Assembly (NCBI RefSeq): GCF_004362215.1
Contig: NZ_SNWR01000001.1
Span: forward strand, 310,001 to 374,000
Reading direction: 5' to 3'
Length of the DNA: 64,000 nucleotides
Source: Paractinoplanes brasiliensis
GTDB taxonomy: Bacteria > Actinomycetota > Actinomycetes > Mycobacteriales > Micromonosporaceae
This document shows, one piece after another, positions 8,545 through 18,995 of the stretch. The notes under the pieces were generated by a model that was not told the origin of the DNA, ran no database searches, and worked only from the letters and a program-made list of their open reading frames with translations. Both the position numbers and the translations under genes were made by a program. Position 1 is the first letter of the stretch. Every line of letters begins with the position of its first letter.

Positions 8545-10069
8545 CAATGCCGGGTAGTTAAGCGCGGCGGTGGTTGGTCAAGAGGGTGTGTTGGTGCTGA
8601 GACTGGCAGCGGGACTCCGGTAGGAGAGGTACGTCCGCCAAAGACATGCCTTACCGCCGGGAGCCCCGCTGTTGGTTCAGTCTGTCATTACGCGTGTGGT
8701 CCGGGTCGCGGCAGGCCCGTTCGCGCCGGGTCATCTGGGTGAGCTGACCCAACAGGTGCCGTTCGAGATGATCGATACGGTCCTGGCTCAGACCCGCTGT
8801 ACTCAGCAGCGGGTTCGGGACCTGCCCTCGCGGGTCGTGGTGTATCTGTTGCTCGCGGGGTGTTTGTTCGCCGAGATCGGCTATCGGCAGGTGTGGCAAC
8901 GCCTGATCAGTGGCCTGGACGGGCTGCCGGTCACGGACCCGAGCGCGGCCGCGTTGACCAAGGCCCGTGCCCGGGTCGGCCCGCAACCGTTACGGGCGTT
9001 GTTCGACCTGCTGCGCGGCCCGGCAGCCAGCATGGCCGGGCCGGTGCGCTGGCGCGGTCTGCTGGTCTGCGCGATCGACGGCACCACCTTGTTCACGGCC
9101 GACACCACGGCGAACCTGGCCCGATACTCCAAACAACGCGGCGGACGCACCGGCGGGTCGAGCTATCCGATGCTGCGGCTGGTCACGATCATGGCCTGCG
9201 GCACCCGATCGGTGATGGACGCCGTGTTCGGGCCGATCACCAGCGGCGAGACCACGTATGCCAAGGATCTTCTCGCCCGGCTACCCGCCGGGGTGCTGTT
9301 GCTGGCCGACCGCAACTTCGCCGCCGGTCAGCTGCTCAACCTCGTGACCGGCTGCGGATCACATCTGCTCGTCCGGGCCAAGACCGGCCGTGGTGGTCCG
9401 AAGCTTCCCGTACTGCACCGTTTGGTCGACGGCTCCTACCGGTCGATGTTCGGCGGCCAGAGCGTCCGGGTCATCGACGCCGAGATCAGCATCAAGACAA
9501 AGGCCGGCACGGTCACCGGTGTCTACCGGCTGATCACCACCCTGCTCGACCCGGACGCCTACCCCGCCACGACGATCTTGCGGCTCTATCACGAGCGGTG
9601 GGAAATCGAGACCGCCTACCTGGAGATCAAATCGAGCATCCTCGACGGCCGGGTACTACGAGCACGCACCCCGACCGGCGTCGACCAGGAAATCCACGCG
9701 CTGCTGGTCACCTACCAGATCCTGCGCACCGCGATGACCGACGCCACCAACAGCGACACCAGCACAGACCCGGACCGGGCCAGCTTCACCATCGCCCTGC
9801 ACGCCGCCCGTGACCAGGTCATCCAAGCCGCGGGTGTCATCGCCGACACCGTCATCGACCTGATCGGCAAGATCGGCCGCCTCGTCCTCGACGACCTCCT
9901 GCCCGCCCGACGGCTACGCGTCAACGCCCGCACCGTCAAACGAGCCATCTCCAAATACAACGCCCGCGGCCCAAACATCGACCGGCGCACCTACCAGGCC
10001 ACCATCAGCCTCACCATCCTCGCCGGACCACCTTGACACCCAGCCCGGACCCTTAACTACCCGGCATTG
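8545..10069 (+). mobile_element. IS4-family insertion sequence, complete, 1,525 bp
   Basis: The element is bounded by perfect 18-bp inverted repeats at 8545-8562 and 10052-10069 (outer end CAATGCCGGG). It is flanked by the 10-bp direct repeat GCGCTAGTGG at 8535-8544 and 10070-10079, a target duplication of the size made by IS4-family elements. One intact transposase gene fills it. The perfect ends and duplication indicate recent, possibly still mobile, insertion. Confidence 0.95.
8672..10036 (+). CDS. IS4-family DDE transposase
   Basis: A 454-residue transposase, start taken as TTG 8672. The DDE triad is visible as D136 (CAIDGTT), D213 (LLADRNF) and E313. The IS4 signature Y-(2)-R-(3)-E-(6)-K is exact at Y306, R309, E313, K320 (YHERWEIETAYLEIK). 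An N-terminal IS4 domain precedes the catalytic core. No frameshift or stop interrupts it, so it is probably active. Confidence 0.95.
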   Translation: MVQSVITRVVRVAAGPFAPGHLGELTQQVPFEMIDTVLAQTRCTQQRVRDLPSRVVVYLLLAGCLFAEIGYRQVWQRLISGLDGLPVTDPSAAALTKARARVGPQPLRALFDLLRGPAASMAGPVRWRGLLVCAIDGTTLFTADTTANLARYSKQRGGRTGGSSYPMLRLVTIMACGTRSVMDAVFGPITSGETTYAKDLLARLPAGVLLLADRNFAAGQLLNLVTGCGSHLLVRAKTGRGGPKLPVLHRLVDGSYRSMFGGQSVRVIDAEISIKTKAGTVTGVYRLITTLLDPDAYPATTILRLYHERWEIETAYLEIKSSILDGRVLRARTPTGVDQEIHALLVTYQILRTAMTDATNSDTSTDPDRASFTIALHAARDQVIQAAGVIADTVIDLIGKIGRLVLDDLLPARRLRVNARTVKRAISKYNARGPNIDRRTYQATISLTILAGPP

Positions 10070-10079
10070 GCGCTAGTGG
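10070..10079 (+). repeat. Target-site duplication, right copy
   Basis: Second copy of GCGCTAGTGG, directly after the right inverted repeat. The interrupted reading frame resumes at the next base. Confidence 0.92.
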
Positions 10080-10217
10080 TCGGCGCGATGCTCGGCATGG
10101 CGATCACCGCGGCCGCACCGGCGATGGGCGCGATCGTCACAGACACGTCGGTGATCGTTGCGGTCGTGCTGGTGCGCAGGCTGGATCTGCATCGTGATTG
10201 ACGTTGGGTCCCGGCGG

Positions 10218-12968
10218 TCACGCGGTGGCGGAAGCACCCAAGGAGTCGAGCTCAGCAAGGGCGGCATGGAGCTGCACGCGTGAGGTGATGCCGAGCTTGG
10301 GAAAGATCCGGTACAGGTGCGCGGCAACGGTCCGGTGCGACAGGAACAGATGCCGGCCGATCTCGCGGTTGGACATGCCCTCGGAAGCCAGCTGTGCGAT
10401 CTTCAAGTCGGCGGGGCTGAGAACGGCGGAACGCGGCTCCGCGAACATGCCGCTCCGGAGCCCGGCCACGCGGGCCTCGCGTTGCGCGCGGTCCGTCCAC
10501 GCGGGCAGGCGCAGTGCTTCGAACCCGGCCAAGGCCGCGCTGAGGGGAAGCCTTGACTCCGCGACTCGACGGCGCCGTCGAAGCCACTCTCCGTACGCCA
10601 GCTGCCGTCGAGCCCGGCCGAACGGCTCGGACGACGAGTCGTCGGCGAGCGCCTGCTGGAAATGCTCCTCGGCCTCGTCCCCGGCGGACAGCAGAGCCTT
10701 GGCGTAGCAGATCGCGGCCCGTGCACGGGCCGCTCCGGTTTGTTCGGCGATTTCCTCGACAGCGGGCAGCAGGGCGCGCGCCTCCGCGGCACGACCGAGA
10801 TTGCCCGCGGACTCGGCCAGGTCGCCGAACATCCAGCACCCGAGCAACGGGTCATACGCGGCCCCCGTCGGATCGAACAGCCGCAGCAGCGCGGTGAGAG
10901 CCGGCTCGTGACGGGCAACGGCCATAAGCGTGATCGCGCGAACCGCCTGCGCCCGGGCGAGCAGTCCACCGGCCTGATGGGTCGACGACTCGATCTCGAT
11001 CGTGTCCGTCATCGCCAGCGCAGCGCCGGTCTCGCCTCTTGCCCCGCGGACCGCTGCCACGACGAGCTTCCCGGCCGACGCCCACAACGGTTGTGCGGCC
11101 TGTTCGGCCAGCTGGATGCCCTCGGCCGCGTTCTCGTAGGCCGCCGCATGCCGGCCGAGGTGGATCTGAGCCCATGCTTGTTCGACGAGAGTGCTTGCCA
11201 GCCGTCCCTGGAGGCCCTGGGCACGAAAGACAAAGCCGGCCTCGCTCAGCAACGGCACCGCCAACGAGAAGTGCCCCACACGCGTCGCAGCGCATCCGAG
11301 CAGAGCCGGCTGATCACCGCTGACAGCGATTCCGACGTTGTGCGCCGAGGCCGTGTTCTCCCCGAGCAGTTTCAGGAGCGCGCCGGCCCCGGCGGTTGGC
11401 GCGGCCAGCACCTCGACGGCAACCCGCTCGCGGTTCGGCAGATGTTCGGCAGCGGCCAGAATCGAGCGGCGCGGCCTGTCGCTCTCCCCGGCCCAGAGTC
11501 CGCCTTCGACGGCCTGTCTGAGCAGGTGGAAACCTCTCGATTGGTTCCCTTGCTCGAGGGCACGACGCGCCCAGTGTGCCGCCTCCTCCGCGACGGTGGC
11601 CGGAACCGGGCCTGGCTGGTGCACAAGACCCAGCCACCTCACCCGGTGCCGGTCCATCGGCCGCAGCGCACAGCCGGTAGCCATGCCCGCGAGCCGCAGA
11701 ACCCGGTCGTGATCGCCGAGTTGCAGCGCCAGCTCAGCGGCGTCGAGCAGGCGACGTCCGCATTCGGCCGGGTCCTCGCTCAGCTTCGCCGCCCGCTCGA
11801 GGATGCTGACTGCCGCATCCGGCGTGCCGCGGCGAAGAGCAAGGTGTGCCGCATCCTCCAGGGAGTTGGCGGCCGGCCCGTCCGGGCCAACCAATGTCGC
11901 GGCGGCGTGCCACGCCTGCCGAGCCGGATCGTGCGTCGCGATGTGCGACAGCACCCTGTGGGCCTGAAGCCGGTCGGAGGGTGAGGCGTACTGGTACGTC
12001 GCTGCCCGGACGAGCGGGTGCCGGAACGAGAGCCGCCCGTCATCGATGCTGATGACGTCGGCGTCGAGCGCGGGCAACAGGGCCGAGACCTCCATGGGAC
12101 GGCGGATCAGCCGGGCGCCGGCTTCCAGAACCTCAGGCAGGGTCGTGCCCTCGTCCGCCGCCAGGATGATCAGCAATGTCAGCGTCTCCGCGGGCAACCC
12201 GAACGTCTGGGCGGCGAAACGTCGCACGAGTGTTGGTGTGACCGTCGGCCGTAGCCCGAACGCGAGGCCACCTTCGACCTTCCGCCCGAGGGGTAGCTCT
12301 CGCAACAACAGCGGGTTGCCGCCAGCTTGTCGCTGCCACTGCGCACGGACGTTGGCCGGGGCCTCGGGATGAGCTCTGTGCAAGAAAGCGACGGCAGCGG
12401 CCTCCGACAGGGGTTCAACCCGGTGTCGACGGAAGCCGCTCTCCTCGAGCCGTCCGGCGGCGACGGCTCCCGAGCGCCCGGCCAGGAGCAGACCGACGGG
12501 CTGGTCGTTCACCCGGCGCGCGACGAATGCCAATGCCTCCAGAGAAGCCCGGTCCACCAAGTGCCCATCGTCGACCACTACGATTGTGGCTGAATCCGAC
12601 AGCAGCTCCACCGTGGCCGTTCCGACCAGGAAGCGGTCCGGACGAGGGCTCTCGACGGAACCCAACACTGCTGGCAACGCCGAGCGTTGGGCCGGAGGAA
12701 GGGCACCGGCCCGGTGCACGAGCGGCCGGAGCAATCGCTGCAGGACCGCATACAGCATATTCGTCTCAGCGGCATCCCCGCTTGCCGAGAGAACACGGAT
12801 GTCGTGTCGGCTCGCATACGCTTTGAGGAAGTTCAACAACGACGACTTGCCTATTCCGGGTTCGCCGTGGAGCAACACAGCAAAGCCATGATGGTGTAAA
12901 CCGTCGACGAGATCTCGTAGCCGGCCGGTTTCGACGTCGCGGCCGATCAGTTCGCTGGAACTTTCCAT
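10218..12968 (-). CDS. LuxR-family regulator of the large ATP-binding (LAL) type
   Basis: A 916-residue LAL/MalT-like regulator. An N-terminal AAA-type domain has Walker A GEPGIGKSS (K41) and Walker B-like ATIVVVDDGHLVD. A long helical, TPR-like middle follows, and a C-terminal LuxR helix-turn-helix closes it (LSPADLKIAQLASEGMSNRE, then HRTVAAHLYRIFPKLGI). LAL proteins are usually activators of catabolic or secondary-metabolism genes. I chose ATG 12968, close before the IGRD motif; GTG 12986 in frame is an alternative and neither has a strong ribosome site. It is convergent with the interrupted DUF1275 gene and the third of three same-strand LAL genes. Its target is unknown. Confidence 0.88.
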   Translation of the reverse strand: MESSSELIGRDVETGRLRDLVDGLHHHGFAVLLHGEPGIGKSSLLNFLKAYASRHDIRVLSASGDAAETNMLYAVLQRLLRPLVHRAGALPPAQRSALPAVLGSVESPRPDRFLVGTATVELLSDSATIVVVDDGHLVDRASLEALAFVARRVNDQPVGLLLAGRSGAVAAGRLEESGFRRHRVEPLSEAAAVAFLHRAHPEAPANVRAQWQRQAGGNPLLLRELPLGRKVEGGLAFGLRPTVTPTLVRRFAAQTFGLPAETLTLLIILAADEGTTLPEVLEAGARLIRRPMEVSALLPALDADVISIDDGRLSFRHPLVRAATYQYASPSDRLQAHRVLSHIATHDPARQAWHAAATLVGPDGPAANSLEDAAHLALRRGTPDAAVSILERAAKLSEDPAECGRRLLDAAELALQLGDHDRVLRLAGMATGCALRPMDRHRVRWLGLVHQPGPVPATVAEEAAHWARRALEQGNQSRGFHLLRQAVEGGLWAGESDRPRRSILAAAEHLPNRERVAVEVLAAPTAGAGALLKLLGENTASAHNVGIAVSGDQPALLGCAATRVGHFSLAVPLLSEAGFVFRAQGLQGRLASTLVEQAWAQIHLGRHAAAYENAAEGIQLAEQAAQPLWASAGKLVVAAVRGARGETGAALAMTDTIEIESSTHQAGGLLARAQAVRAITLMAVARHEPALTALLRLFDPTGAAYDPLLGCWMFGDLAESAGNLGRAAEARALLPAVEEIAEQTGAARARAAICYAKALLSAGDEAEEHFQQALADDSSSEPFGRARRQLAYGEWLRRRRRVAESRLPLSAALAGFEALRLPAWTDRAQREARVAGLRSGMFAEPRSAVLSPADLKIAQLASEGMSNREIGRHLFLSHRTVAAHLYRIFPKLGITSRVQLHAALAELDSLGASATA

Positions 12969-13466
12969 GTTCGTCAACCGGCACACAGTTCGACATCGAC
13001 AAGATCACGAATCATCATGCCTGCTCCAAGGCGAACGCCCGCCAGCGGTAGCCAGGCCCTGATGGCCCGCTCTCGCAGAACTGCCCGCGACGGATGACCG
13101 ACCGGCGTTTCCTCCGTCGCTGCCAGAATTTCCGACGGTGCGGCCGTCACGTCCGCGAGACCGGTCATTGCGCGACCCGAGGCGAAGGACGCCGGACCAT
13201 GAACCCCTGGGCGTGCTGCACGAAGGCTGACATGAGGGTTCCCCTCGAATTGGTGGACGGGTCTGCGCCAACTCACCAATCACAGCGAAGAGCCCTGAGC
13301 GCCTCAACGTGTATGCATGACACCCGGCGGCGCTCAGCGGTGTCGGTTGGATGGCGTCCGGCTTGTATGCAGGAATCGATTCGCTTGAGTCGCCACATCG
13401 CATGGCAGGGGTCACACATTCGTATCAACAGCGGGTGGTGGTGACGTCCGAGCAGCCGAATGGGCC
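12969..13466. other. 498-bp gap between two LAL genes, no convincing gene
   Basis: Open frames here (for example 12974-13279 minus, 101 residues) have no recognisable domain and no good ribosome site. The stretch is less GC-biased than its surroundings around 13290-13440. It probably holds the promoter of the LAL gene that starts at 12968 and the end of the upstream operon. No clear terminator or box was found. Confidence 0.4.
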
Positions 13467-16245
13467 TCAAGTCACGGTCTCAGCCGGCGAATCCGGTCCT
13501 TGATCTCGCGGCATGAGCTCGTCCAGCCGGTCGCGCAAGGCGGCCCTGGTGGTGACGCCGAGCTTGGGGAACAGCCGGTACAGGTAGGCGCCCACTGTTC
13601 GATGCGACATGTTCAGCCGCTCGCCGATCTGGCGGTTGGTCAATCCCGACGCGGCCAGCCGGGCGATCTCGAGCTCCTGCGCGCCGAGCACCGCCATGAC
13701 CGGCTCGGCCGAGGACGCGGTGGTTCCCCCGGCCCGGAGCCCGGCGACCGCGCGGCGCGCCCACGGCCGTGCGCCGAGCCGTTCAAAGGCCTCCAAGGCT
13801 TCCCTCAGATAGGGGCGAGCCGCGGCAGGGCGACGTACCCGTCGCAGATGCTCGCCGTACGCGAGCTGGATCCGCGCCCGGTCGAACGGCCAGTGCTCAG
13901 CCTCCGGCACGGCCAGGGCTTGCTGGTAAAACGCCGTGGCCTCGTCGTCATCGGCGACCATCGCGGCACATCCCGCCGACACGAGCGCCAGCCGCGAGGA
14001 CAGCCGGTCGATGCGTTCGCGTCTCATGGCTGCCACGTGGGCCCGTGCCTCTGCTGTCCGGCCGCTGTGCAGCGCGGCCTCGACCACGTCGATCAACACC
14101 CACAGGGCGTGCGGCCGGAACGGCGCCAGGGTGCCGGCCGGGCTGATCGCTGTCGCCTCCTGATAGGCCCGTTCGTGATCCCCGCTGCCGGCGTGCACCA
14201 ACGCCCGTACGTGATGAGCGAACTGAACGGTGATCCCGGCGCCGCGCGGCGTGCTCCACCGCGTCATGGCGTCGACCGTCGCGAGAGTGTCCTCCACCTC
14301 GCCGCCGGCCGCCGCCACCAGGCATCGGAAATAGCGCAGGATGTACGAATAACGCGGGTAGTTGTACCGCTCGCACAACGCGATGCCCTCGGCGGCGAGC
14401 CGGTCGGCCTCCACCCAGCGCCCGGTGTGCCAGTTGTCGACGGAGTTCGACACCATTGCGCTGATGCCCAGTCCGACGGCTCCGCCGGCGCGCCCGTCCT
14501 CGATCACCCGGTCGAGCGCCTCCCGGCAGGACGCCAGCCGGTCGATGTAGACGCAGCCGATGGCCACCCGACTGATCGTGATCGGGTTGAGTTCGTCCCG
14601 CAGCGCGTCGGCCCGCGCGGACGCGAGCTCCAGGACGGGCGCGGCTTGGCGCACCGCCGAAGCTGCGGACGCACAGATCCAGTAGAGGCGGCGGCTCCGG
14701 TTCGAGCCGGGCGACCGCCGCGACCACCGGCTCCCACGCGGCGGCCCGCCCGCTCACCCAGGAGCTGAGCAACAGCGAGTGCAGCGCGTCGATGAGCACG
14801 GTGTCATGCGGATCGGCGCGGTTGGGATAGAACTCGACCGCGGCGGCCAGAAGGTCGTGTGCGATTCCGGCTTTGGCCTCGGCGTTCACCAGCATCTGGG
14901 CAGCCGCCACCGTCGCCGGCAAGGAGTTCACCAGCTCCGATGCGGCGACGTCGGCCTGCTGCAGCCACTGCGAGGCCTTGCTGAGGTCACCGACCACGTC
15001 GGCGCCGATGTACGCGGCTTCCAGCAGCCGGCGGGCCCGCAGAGCCGGCGTCGGGCTGAGTTCGGCGGCCCTGCTCAGCGCGGACACGGCCAGGAGGGTG
15101 TCACCGCGCCGGACGCTGTCGCGGGCGCTGCGTTCGAGCTGAACCGCCACCTCTTCGTCGGTCCCGACCGTGGCACGGGCCAGGTGCCAGACCCGGCGCT
15201 CCGGGCGATCGACGAGCACAGCTGCCAAGGCGCGATGCGCCCGCCGCTGAGCCACCGGCGCCGCCAGCACGACCACGGTGGAGCGGATCAGCGGATGCGT
15301 GAAGGCGAGACGGTTGGCGGCGATGTCGACCACCGCCAGTCCGGCCCGCTCGGCCGGCGCCAGGGTCGCCAGCACATCGATGCCGGGCGCGGACGCTTGG
15401 AGCACCGCAAGGTCGCCCATTCTTTCCAGGGCGCCGAGCAGCAGCAGGTCGCGGGTCGGCGCAGGCAGCCGGCCGATCGCCGCCGAGTACATCGAGCTCA
15501 GTTGCTCGGTCAGCGGCAGCACCGGCGGCAACGCCTCCTTGCCGGCCCGCTGGGCGGGGCTGAGCGCCGCGGCCAGCTCCATCAGGGCGAGCGGATTGCC
15601 CTGGGCGACGGCCAGCAGGTGGTCCCGTACGCGGACGCTCACCTGGGGCCGGCGGGCGTGCAGCAGGAGTGACGCGGCGCTGTCATCGAGGGCCGCGACC
15701 CGATGGCCGGGCAGTCCCGCGTCGAGAAACACGGAGTCCGAGCCTGCGCGCAGCGCGGCAAGCAGGGAAGCCCGGCCGCCGCGCAGACGACGGGCGACGA
15801 TCATCAGTATGCGCGTGCTGGCCAGGTCGAGGTTGTGGACGTCGTCGGCCACCAGCATCAGGGGCCTGTCCCGGCCCGCATTCTGCAGCAGATCCAGGAC
15901 AGCGTTGCTCAGGGCCAGGACTCCCGGTTCGGGCCCCTCGGCCAGCCCCAGCGTGACCAGCAGAGGGTGCCGGGTGGCGGGTGGCAGCGCATCCAGCTCC
16001 GGCCGTAGAGAGGTCAGCAGGCCATCGAGCGAGGCGAACATGTGCTCGACCGGCCGCCGGGATCCGGGCAGTCGCAGTACCCGCAGCCCACTCTCCGCGG
16101 CTCGGCGCGCTGCCACCTCCAGGAGCGCGCTGAGACCGACGCCGGTGTCGCCGATCAGCAGGAGGGCGCCGCCCTGCTCGGTGGCAGCCGCGAGGAACGT
16201 GTCCAGAACGGCCAGGTCGGCGTCGCGGCCGAGGAGTGCGCTCAC
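13467..16245 (-). CDS. LAL-type LuxR regulator with a frameshift and a degenerate Walker A
   Basis: The gene starts at GTG 16245, inside the stop codon of the upstream LAL gene (GTGA overlap), so translation is coupled. The N-terminal ATPase-like domain begins LLGRDADLAVL. Its Walker A reads GDTGVGLS, with leucine where the phosphate-binding lysine should be, so ATP binding is doubtful. The C-terminal HTH is good (GAQELEIARLAASGLTNRQI, then HRTVGAYLYRLFPKLGV). Near 14690, within a GGCGGCGG run, the coding frame changes: 16245 to about 14690 is one frame and the rest to 13467 another. The span is 2,779 bases (3n+1), so one extra base explains it. This may be an assembly error or a real pseudogene; the remaining sequence is otherwise well preserved. 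Confidence 0.75.
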
Positions 16246-18837
16246 CGCTCGGCCTCGATGTCGGCGAGGGCAGCGCTCAGCGCGGCCCGTCCGGACACGC
16301 CGAGCTTGCCGTAGACCCGGCTCAGGTGGGCTCCGACGGTGCGATGGGACATCAACAGCTTCTCGCCGATCTGCTTGTTGCTCAGCCCGGCGGCGGCCAG
16401 TGCGGCGACCTGCATCTCTTGCGGGGTGAGCGACGACTTTCCGGACGCGTGAACCCGGGTGCGGGTGGCAGCGGTCGCCTCGAGCTCGCGGGCCGCGCGC
16501 GCCGCCCACGGTGTGGCGCCCATCCGCTCGAAAGCGGCGAGTGCGGCCTCGAGCGGGGCCCGTGCCTGCGTGACCGCGCGGGCACGTCGAAGCCGCTCGC
16601 CGAACAGCAGTCGTACGCGCGCCTGGTCCCATTCCAGATCGTCGGCGCCCGGCACGCTCAGCGCCCGGACGAACAAGGCCTCTGCTTCCGCATGGTCCTC
16701 CGCGACCGAGGCGGCGGCGGCCAGCGTGAGGAGGCCGAAGGAGGGCGAGACCTGGGTCAGGCCGGACGCGGCGATCGCCCGTGCGTGGGCGACGGCCTCG
16801 TTACGGCGCCCGGTACGCAGCGCCGACTCGATCAGGTCCAGCGAGCTGCGGAACGGCATGGGCGTCTGCAGTGGCAGAACACCGGGTACGGCCAACGCGA
16901 CGCAGTGATGATAGGCCTCTTCGAAATCGCCACGGGCCATTGCCGCGGTGGCCTGCCCCCAGTCGCAGTACTGAGCGAGGGGGGCGGACGCCGCGAGGCA
17001 CTGCCCAGGCCGCCACGCGCATGGCCGGCTCGCGCACCCCGTCCGCCTGGCCCCGCCGCGCCGCCACCATCATCCGGATGACCTGGAACGGCCCCTCCAT
17101 CAGCTCGTATCCACGTGTCTCGCACAGCTGTAGAGCTTCGGCTGCGAGCGCGTCGGCACGATCCAGGCGGCCCGTGGTCATGTCGTCGGCGCTGAGCAGC
17201 ATCATGGCGTTGATGGCAATGCCGACCGCCCCGCCGGCCCGGCCGTCGTCGACGATGCGATTCAGCGAGGGCCGGCATTCACTGAGCCGGTTGCAGGCGA
17301 TCGCGATGCGGCTGATCCGGTAGACAATGCTCGGATCCTGGACGTTCGACGAGTCACGCAGAGCGGTGTCCAGACGCAGCCGGTCGGATGCCGTCAGCAG
17401 GACCGGGCTGCGCAGCGTGTGCACGTACATGCGCAGCAGGTCCGGCGCTCGTGGACCGAGACGACTGAGCGCGTCCTCCAGTCCCGGCCACAGATCGTCG
17501 CGGGCGGCGTAGAAGCACACGTCGGCCAGTTGGTACAGCGCCTCGACCAACATCGGATCATCGTCGGCGGATCCGGCGACGGCATTGTCGACTGTCGCGG
17601 TGAGCAGGCGGTGTGCCGTCTCGATGTGGCCGTCGTTGTTGAACAACAAGTGCGCCGCAGCGACGGCCACCGGCAGCGACCCGTACCCCTTGGGGTCGGC
17701 GTGGCGGGCGTCGTTGAGCAGGCCTGGCACCGTCCGCAGGTCGCCGCCGACGTTCGCTCCGACGTAGGCGGCCTCCGCCAGTCGCCGGCTTCGCCGGGCC
17801 CCGTCGGCGCTCAGATCGGCTGCGCGCAGCAACGCTGCCACCGCGCCGGGAGCGTCCCCGGTGCGCATCGCCCGGCGTGCGTTGTTCTGTAGTGACGCGG
17901 CCACCGACTCGTCCGCGCCGACGGTCGTCTCGGCCAGATGCCGGGCTCGGCGCTCCGGTTCGTCCGCGGCGCGCCGTGCCAGCTCTCTGTGTGCGGCGGC
18001 CCGTTCCTCCCCGGTCGACGAGCGCACTACCGCCGAGCGCATGAGCGGGTCCAGTCGATCCGTCGAGTCGTCGAGCGCGTCGAGCAGCAGCCTGCGCCGT
18101 TCGGATCCGGGCAGCTCTTCGACCCGGCTGACGCAGAGGTCGTGGAAGCGGCCACTCGCCGGTGGCAGCGGCCGCCGGCCGAGGCGCTGTTCCTCGTTGA
18201 GTGACCCGGCAAGCTCGAGCAACGCCAGGGGGTTGCCCCGAGCCTGATCGCGCAGACGCCGGCCGACACTCGCGGCAAGCATCGGAAAGCGTTCGGACAG
18301 AAGAATTTCCGCGTGCGCCTCATCCAGCGGTGGGACGTCCAAGGTCTCCGGACCGGCCGCCTCCACACTCGCCATCAGCAACCCCGCAAGGGTGCGGCCC
18401 AGGTCGGTCAGCACCTCACCCGAACGCGGGTCGACCCAGTGCCAGTCGTCGATCACCAGCAGAATCGGGGCGCCGGCGGCGTGCCGGCGGAGCAGGCCGG
18501 CGATCTCGGCGCAGAGGTCGCCCTCGGCTCCGGAGCCGAACCCCAACGCGGCCGAGAGCGCCGGCAACGAAGTGAGGCTCCGGCGCAGCGGATGCAATAG
18601 CTGGTGAAGCGTGGCGAAGTCGATGCCGGACTCGGGCCGGGCGCCGGCTGCACGCAGCACAACCATGCCTTCGGCGGCGGCCGAGACCGCCGCGGCGTCG
18701 AGCAGCGCGGTCTTGCCCACGCCCGGCCCGCCGGACAGGCGCAACGTGGCTGCGCCCTCGGCCACCCGGGCCAGGAACGCTTCGACAGAGGACAGCATGG
18801 ACTCACGGCCGACCAGCCGCACGGTGCCGGGGGCCAT
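16242..18837 (-). CDS. LAL-type LuxR regulator with a frameshift in a G6 run
   Basis: The gene starts at ATG 18837 after GGGAGGAGAGC. Walker A is intact (GGPGVGKTALL), Walker B-like LLVIDDWHWVD, a long helical middle, and a C-terminal LuxR HTH (LTPQEMQVAALAAAGLSNKQ, then HRTVGAHLSRVYGKLGV). The frame breaks at six consecutive G on the plus strand (16979-16984): upstream coding runs in one frame, and from VRP/LAQYCDWGQAT onward in another. The span is 2,596 bases (3n+1), so removing one base gives a full 864-residue protein. It is the first gene of a coupled pair with the next LAL gene. A sequencing indel in the homopolymer is the simplest explanation; a phase-variable or dead gene is the alternative. 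Confidence 0.75.
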
Positions 18838-18995
18838 GACTGCTCTCCTCCCGCTGGCCTGTCCCCTCGGGTCGGTGGTAGTCGGTGACGTTAGCCCGTG
18901 CCAGTCCAGGTGGGTATCGGTTTGTTGGTCAACTCACGTGTCGCTGAGCTGGGCAATCGCGTCGGAAGCCCGGGGCCGGCCTTTCACGCGGCTCC

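Larger units (their letters stand above)
8001..10201 (+). pseudogene. DUF1275-like membrane protein gene split by an IS4-family element
   Basis: The 5' part (8001-8544) starts at ATG 8001 after GGAGGTGACGGG. It encodes a multi-pass protein with FALSFAAGAINVFAFQNL and LALQAAGARRI, which match the DUF1275 pattern. The insertion sequence follows from 8545. The 3' part resumes at 10080 and runs in frame to TGA at 10199-10201 (VVGAMLGMAITAAAP and a final hydrophobic helix). Removing the element and one copy of the 10-bp duplication joins 544 + 122 = 666 bases, exactly 222 codons, with no frame problem. The gene was therefore intact until a clean, probably recent insertion. The upstream Mn importer operon ends 22 bp before it, so it may have been that operon's last gene. 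Confidence 0.85.

Noticed and set aside
12974..13279. 101-codon minus-strand open frame between LAL genes
   Set aside because: No ribosome site, family or supporting context; it partly overlaps the likely LAL gene start.
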